A stretch of DNA of 44,558 nt, from assembly GCA_024681475.1 (NCBI GenBank), contig JAILAT010000012.1:1-44558 (forward strand), given 5' to 3'. The translations under genes were made by a program, and so were the position numbers. This DNA is from Bacteroidales bacterium. GTDB lineage: Bacteria > Bacteroidota > Bacteroidia > Bacteroidales > P3. The stretch's first letter is position 1, and each line of letters starts with the position of its first letter. This document shows positions 40,398 through 44,558 of the stretch, piece after piece. The notes below the pieces were generated by a model. That model did not search any database and had not been told where the DNA came from. It saw only the letters and a program-made list of their open reading frames with translations.

Positions 40398-43151
40398 TCA
40401 AAACAGTGCCGTCTGGGTGCCCTCGGCGAAGCCCTCGCGGTCGTTAATATCCGAGTTCATCTCGTCTTGCTCCTCTTCAATAATCTCGGGGTCGGGTTCC
40501 GGTTCGGGCAAGGGGTCGAGCCATCGCAGTTCCTTCACTGCCGAGGTGGTGATGCGTTTGCCTTTGGCCTTGTAGCCTTTGACAGCGATAAACTCCGATA
40601 TTTCAATAATTTCAGACTCCACCTTTTTCTTGGCGCTCGTGTCGTATATCACCTCCAGGCGAGGGAAAGTGTCGAGTGCATAGGTCTGCAACATATCGCC
40701 GGAGCCTTCATCCAGGAAAGGCAGTTTACGGTCGAAATCCTCTATCTTGAAGCGTTTTACGTAATAGCTATTTGTCTCAGCCTCTTGATAGACGATGGTC
40801 ACGATGGTTCTGGGATTATGCTTCTGGATAACGATAAGGTCGTCATCGTAGTGGTTGGAGAGGTCGAAATTTGTTGTGCGGAAATAGCCCGACGACATGA
40901 GTGTCAGTATCTTATCCTTACCTTTGAATTCGCCGAGATAGAGGCCTGCCTCATTGATGTTGAGGCGCTTGACAGTCTGGTCAAACCATATCTTGCGCGC
41001 CGCCAACGTCGAGATGCCCTCATCTTTCAGGTTAATACTGCGCACCGGATTGCGTGTCAGGATATTACCCATCGAATTGCGGCCTTTGATGGCCAGCGTG
41101 GCAAACGAGAAATCGAAACTCGTCTTCTTCAGTTTCGGCTTCGAAGCATGGTGTACCGTCACCGTCTCGGCCTCGCCGTTGGGATTGGCAGTGAAATACA
41201 GTATCTTGGTGCCCTTGGTGCCTTTGGTGAGGTTATATTCCTTGTCGCGTGTCACACCGATCACTGAGAATCGTTTCACGAAGACATAACCGAAAGCGCC
41301 GTCGCGGTATATCATGTTGTACACTGTTCGCGCATCGTTCTTTCTGAAAATGCCGATGTGGCGTATCTCCGTACAGGATGTGGATCCCACAAAGACCTTC
41401 TCCTGCACCTTGGTGACAATCACAGTGCCGTCGGCACGGAAGGCGATAATGTCGTCCATCTTCGAGCATTCGCAGACAAATTCCACGCCCTCCTCTTTTT
41501 TGAGGTTGAAGCCGGCGAAACCAGTGGTACGGTTGACATACAACTTTTCATTGGCCACAGCCACATTGACGGCATGGATGTCTTCAAAATTACGGACCTC
41601 CGTCTTGCGTTCACGACCCGGGCCGTATTTCTCCAAGATGTGGCGGAAATAGGCAATGGTGTACTCGGTGAGATGCTCTAGATGGTTCTTGGTCTCATCC
41701 ATGTCCATTTCGATACGGGCCAGATCCTCTTCTGCCTTCTTGATGTCGAACTTCGAAATCTTGCGGACAGGCTTCTCGCAGAGTTTCAGCACATCGTCAC
41801 GGGTAATCTCTTTCTTGAACAACTTGCGGTATGGGTTGAAAGCGCGCTCGATGGCCGTGATCTGGTCATCCCAAGAGTCTTGGTCTTTCTCCAACTGCTT
41901 GTAGATGCGTTTCTCAAAGAATATTTTCTCGAGCGAGACCCAATGCCAACGGTCTTCCAGTTCACCCAATAATATTTCCAGCTCCTGACGCAAGAGATCG
42001 CGAGTGCGGAACGTGGAGTGTCGCAGGATTTCCGACGCCGTAGTGAACATAGGCTTGTTGTCGACAATCACACATGTTTGCGGCGAAATGCTGATTTGAC
42101 AGTTGGTGAAAGCGTAGAGTGCGTCAATCATCTGGTCGGGCGACACGCCGGCGGCCAGATAGACCACAATTTCCACCTCGGCGGCGGTGTTGTCGTCGAT
42201 GCGCTTTATCTTGATCTTACCCTTCTCGTTGGCCTTCAATATACTGTCTTTCAGCACATCGGTCGTCACCGTATAGGGCAATTCCGTAATCACGATGGCT
42301 TTCAGTTTTTCGTCGTAATGCATCTTGGCGCGGATGCGGAGACGACCGCCCTGCGCGCCATCGTTGTATTTCGACACATCAATCATGCCTCCTGTGGGGA
42401 AGTCGGGATGTATCTCGAAAGGAATGTTTTGCAGTATCTTGATGGAGCTCTCAAGCAGTTCGCAGAAGTTGTAGGGCATGATGACCGACTGTAGCGTCAC
42501 GGCAATACCCTTGGTGCCTTGGGCCAACAGCAAGGGGAACTTGACAGGCAACGTCACTGGCTCCTGCTTGCGACCGTCGTAGGACGGTTTCCAATTGGTG
42601 GTCTTCTTGTTGAAAACTACTTCGTTGGCAAACTTCGAAAGACGAGCCTCGATATAGCGGCCTGCAGCGGCATCGTCGCCTGTGAGGATGTTGCCCCAGT
42701 TACCTTGGCAGTCAATCAGCAGCTCTTTTTGGCCCAGATTGACCAACGCATCCTTGATGGACGCATCGCCATGAGGGTGATACTGCATGGTATTGCCCAC
42801 AATATTGGCCACCTTTGTGAAACGGCCGTCGTCGGTCTCCTTCATGGCATGGAGAATGCGACGCTGCACAGGCTTCAGGCCGTCGTCTATTTCGGGCACG
42901 CTGCGATCCAAGATGACATCCGACGCATAGTCCGTCCAGTAGTCGCGGAACATGGAATTCAGCGAAATGGTCGTTCCCGAAGTCTCGTCGTTCTCACACT
43001 CGTCACCGTCAGGCAACGTGATACCGCCACTCTTCAATTCACCATCATCTAGAACCTCATTATCAAGCATCTCCGAAGAACCAGTGTGTTCCAATTCTTC
43101 AGACGACGCCTCCTCTGGCGATTGCATTATTTCCTCGTTGTCGTCACTCAT
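40398..43151 (-). CDS. parC: Type II topoisomerase subunit A (ParC/GyrA family)
   Basis: This 917-residue subunit cuts and rejoins DNA in a type II topoisomerase, most likely topoisomerase IV. An acidic N-terminal extension of about 62 residues comes first. The breakage-reunion domain follows, with VPEIDDGLKPVQRRILHAM, QYHPHGDASIKDALVNLGQ, and the nucleophile Tyr166 in AGRYIEARLSKFANE. The C-terminal part is the beta-pinwheel region, ending in an acidic tail (PEPDPEIIEEEQDE). The family and domain layout match the Bacteroidota ParC-type proteins better than GyrA, but this is inferred; the partner parE is not in the window. It heads a run with a glycosyltransferase and hflX. Confidence 0.92.
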   Translation of the reverse strand: MSDDNEEIMQSPEEASSEELEHTGSSEMLDNEVLDDGELKSGGITLPDGDECENDETSGTTISLNSMFRDYWTDYASDVILDRSVPEIDDGLKPVQRRILHAMKETDDGRFTKVANIVGNTMQYHPHGDASIKDALVNLGQKELLIDCQGNWGNILTGDDAAAGRYIEARLSKFANEVVFNKKTTNWKPSYDGRKQEPVTLPVKFPLLLAQGTKGIAVTLQSVIMPYNFCELLESSIKILQNIPFEIHPDFPTGGMIDVSKYNDGAQGGRLRIRAKMHYDEKLKAIVITELPYTVTTDVLKDSILKANEKGKIKIKRIDDNTAAEVEIVVYLAAGVSPDQMIDALYAFTNCQISISPQTCVIVDNKPMFTTASEILRHSTFRTRDLLRQELEILLGELEDRWHWVSLEKIFFEKRIYKQLEKDQDSWDDQITAIERAFNPYRKLFKKEITRDDVLKLCEKPVRKISKFDIKKAEEDLARIEMDMDETKNHLEHLTEYTIAYFRHILEKYGPGRERKTEVRNFEDIHAVNVAVANEKLYVNRTTGFAGFNLKKEEGVEFVCECSKMDDIIAFRADGTVIVTKVQEKVFVGSTSCTEIRHIGIFRKNDARTVYNMIYRDGAFGYVFVKRFSVIGVTRDKEYNLTKGTKGTKILYFTANPNGEAETVTVHHASKPKLKKTSFDFSFATLAIKGRNSMGNILTRNPVRSINLKDEGISTLAARKIWFDQTVKRLNINEAGLYLGEFKGKDKILTLMSSGYFRTTNFDLSNHYDDDLIVIQKHNPRTIVTIVYQEAETNSYYVKRFKIEDFDRKLPFLDEGSGDMLQTYALDTFPRLEVIYDTSAKKKVESEIIEISEFIAVKGYKAKGKRITTSAVKELRWLDPLPEPEPDPEIIEEEQDEMNSDINDREGFAEGTQTALF

Positions 43152-43171
43152 AAAACGTCACAATTTTTTTG

Positions 43172-43179
43172 CAAAAATA
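43172..43179 (-). promoter_or_regulatory. -7 box (TATTTTTG) of the parC operon
   Basis: The complement reads TATTTTTG followed by C. The implied start is near 43166, about 15 bases before the ATG. Confidence 0.6.
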
Positions 43180-43247
43180 CTCATTTTCTCCGACATCTCG
43201 TGCCGATGGGACAATGAGTTGTTAACTAGTTTTCAAACTCTGCGCAA

Positions 43248-44558
43248 CTAGTTGATGTCGTAGGCTGTAAGCAGGTCGGCAACCAAGAAGATGCTGCCTG
43301 TCACGACAATAAGATCGTCGTCCTGTGCGGCGGCCTTGGCAGCCGCCAAAGCGGCATGGACATCGGCATAGCCTTCCCCTACCCTATTATGTTCTTTGGC
43401 TGTGGAGACCAGCACCTTGTAATCCAGACCGCGTTCCACAGAAGGCTGCGAATAGTAATAATAAGCTTGCTGTGGAAGCATATCAAGAATATGGCCATAG
43501 TCCTTGTCGTTCACGCAGCCATACACTATGTGCAGACGACGGTAGTGCATCAGCGCCAGTTTGCGCACCAGTTGTTCCACGCCATCGGCGTTATGCGCTG
43601 TCTCGCATATCACCCGCGGATGCTCTTCCAACAGTTCCCAACGGCCATGCAGACCAGTGTCGGCAATCACATGGGCAATGCCGGCTCTCAGTGTATCGTC
43701 GTCGACGTGCAGCCGCCACTCAGCGCCGTTGTCTCGCTTTGTGAATTTCAGATTCAGAGCGTTCATTTCATCAATGGCCGCTATCAAAGTGGCAATATTC
43801 TTGCGTTGATAGAGTCCATCCATCGGCGAACGGACAGCATCCAGACGCAGTTCGTTGTCGCGAAACACTCGCGCCAACATCTCCACGGCATCGTCAGCGG
43901 ACTCCTCCACCCGATAGTGCTGGTCGGCGAAAGTGATGGGAGAATGCATCTCTGTAGCTTTTGCTGTGAATACGGGAGCGGTGTCAGGATGTGTCTCACC
44001 AACGACGACAGGAATGCCAGCCTTGATGATGCCGGCCTTCTCGCCCGCTATTTTGGCCAACGTATCGCCCAGAAACTGCGTGTGATCAAACCCGATGTTT
44101 GTAATGATGCTGAGTTCGGGCATCAGCACATTGGTCGAGTCGAGCCTACCGCCCATACCCACCTCCACGACAGCGATGTCGACTTGCTGCTTGCGGAAAA
44201 AGTCGAAAGCCATACCCACCGTCATCTCGAAGAACGAAAGGCCTTGCTGCTGAAAGAAGTCTTTGTGTTGCGCCACGAAATCCACCACGTCGGCCTGAGG
44301 GATCTTCTGACCATCAACACGGATGCGCTCACGAAAATCCACAAGATGCGGAGAAGTATAAAGTTCCACGCGCAGACCCGCACGGTGCAAAATGGACGCC
44401 AGGAAATGCGACACCGACCCTTTGCCATTGGTGCCCGCCACATGGATAGCCCGCAGACCCTGTTCGGGATGGCCCAGATAGTCCATCAGCGCCCATGTGT
44501 TATCCAGATTGGCTTTATAGGCTGCCGCTCCCACCCGATGGTAGGCCGGCAACGCATG
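43248..44558 (-). CDS. folC: Folylpolyglutamate/dihydrofolate synthase, 5' end outside the window
   Basis: About 436 residues are present of a Mur-ligase-type enzyme that adds glutamate to folates or makes dihydrofolate. The ATP-binding AGTNGKGSVSHFLA is followed by LYTSPHLVDFRERIRV, then GMGGRLDSTNVLMPELSIITNIG and DHTQFLGDTLAKIAGEKAGI, all typical of FolC. The apparent start at 44552 is a TTG, and the frame continues through GCG to the window edge. FolC proteins normally have an extra N-terminal stretch before the AAAYK motif, so the true start lies beyond 44558. The gene is otherwise intact and ends just downstream of the parC promoter. Confidence 0.95.
   Translation of the reverse strand, partial: HALPAYHRVGAAAYKANLDNTWALMDYLGHPEQGLRAIHVAGTNGKGSVSHFLASILHRAGLRVELYTSPHLVDFRERIRVDGQKIPQADVVDFVAQHKDFFQQQGLSFFEMTVGMAFDFFRKQQVDIAVVEVGMGGRLDSTNVLMPELSIITNIGFDHTQFLGDTLAKIAGEKAGIIKAGIPVVVGETHPDTAPVFTAKATEMHSPITFADQHYRVEESADDAVEMLARVFRDNELRLDAVRSPMDGLYQRKNIATLIAAIDEMNALNLKFTKRDNGAEWRLHVDDDTLRAGIAHVIADTGLHGRWELLEEHPRVICETAHNADGVEQLVRKLALMHYRRLHIVYGCVNDKDYGHILDMLPQQAYYYYSQPSVERGLDYKVLVSTAKEHNRVGEGYADVHAALAAAKAAAQDDDLIVVTGSIFLVADLLTAYDIN

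Noticed and set aside
44550..44552. TTG start codon for folC inside the window
   Set aside because: The frame continues to the edge, and family members have an extra N-terminal stretch, so the gene is partial rather than starting here.
1..44558. CRISPR arrays or insertion sequences
   Set aside because: I found no regularly spaced repeats with spacers and no transposase. The module copies at 5.4-8.4 kb are coding, unevenly spaced and fused to genes, so they are not CRISPR repeats.

Overview
The window looks like a piece of a Bacteroidales (phylum Bacteroidota) chromosome. Upstream of many genes there is a -7 box of the form TAnnTTTG, sometimes with TTTG about 19-20 bases before it, which is the Bacteroidota promoter type. 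Shine-Dalgarno sequences are mostly absent. The gene content also fits: a type IX secretion C-terminal domain, a fused NfnB/NfnA-type protein, a long signal peptidase I, a DPP IV-type peptidase and a ParC-type topoisomerase subunit. I cannot name a genus. Most of the window is fairly GC-rich housekeeping sequence. About 5.3-10.2 kb is visibly AT-richer and behaves as an accessory region.

Layout. 0.05-3.7 kb: tRNA-Arg(ACG), then a minus-strand run of glycosyltransferase, ECF sigma factor, outer-membrane protein and GNAT acetyltransferase. 3.8-5.2 kb: tgt and a small membrane protein overlapping it by four bases. 5.4-8.45 kb: a tightly packed plus-strand array in which nearly every cistron opens with the same short coding module (core NEHNKQEYPPMHT), followed by unrelated lipoproteins, a membrane protein and a secreted protein. 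Two copies stand alone as short ORFs. 8.5-8.65 kb: a probable small RNA with a tRNA-like T-arm, its own promoter and terminator. 8.7-10.1 kb: two unrecognised minus-strand genes plus a possible gene remnant. 10.2-14.4 kb: an AlaX-like tRNA-editing protein that begins with the same module, an unknown membrane protein, alaS and a GroES-like protein.

14.5-21.4 kb: a minus-strand surface block with glf, an SDR dehydrogenase, an IspD/TarI-like cytidylyltransferase, a TagB/TagF-like polyol-phosphate transferase, a large type IX secreted protein and a membrane protein. The set suggests a CDP-polyol dependent, teichoic-acid-like modification of a surface glycan. 21.6-26.2 kb: an HU protein, the fused Nfn-type transhydrogenase and signal peptidase I. 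26.3-29.1 kb: an LpxD-like acyltransferase, a PIG-L deacetylase and a glycosyltransferase in one operon. 29.4-44.6 kb: topA, a beta-barrel protein, DPP IV, xerD, mtgA, a VanZ-like protein, hflX, a glycosyltransferase, a parC-type topoisomerase subunit and folC, which runs off the right edge.

The main discovery candidate is the leader-module array. The same peptide starts otherwise unrelated proteins. In the three best copies every base difference in the 13-codon core is synonymous, and the peptide matches the start of the nearby AlaX-like enzyme up to its first zinc-binding histidine. This suggests a translated, selected N-terminal module copied from an editing-enzyme gene and spread through an operon by duplication or recombination. 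The second candidate is the tRNA-like small RNA just after the array.
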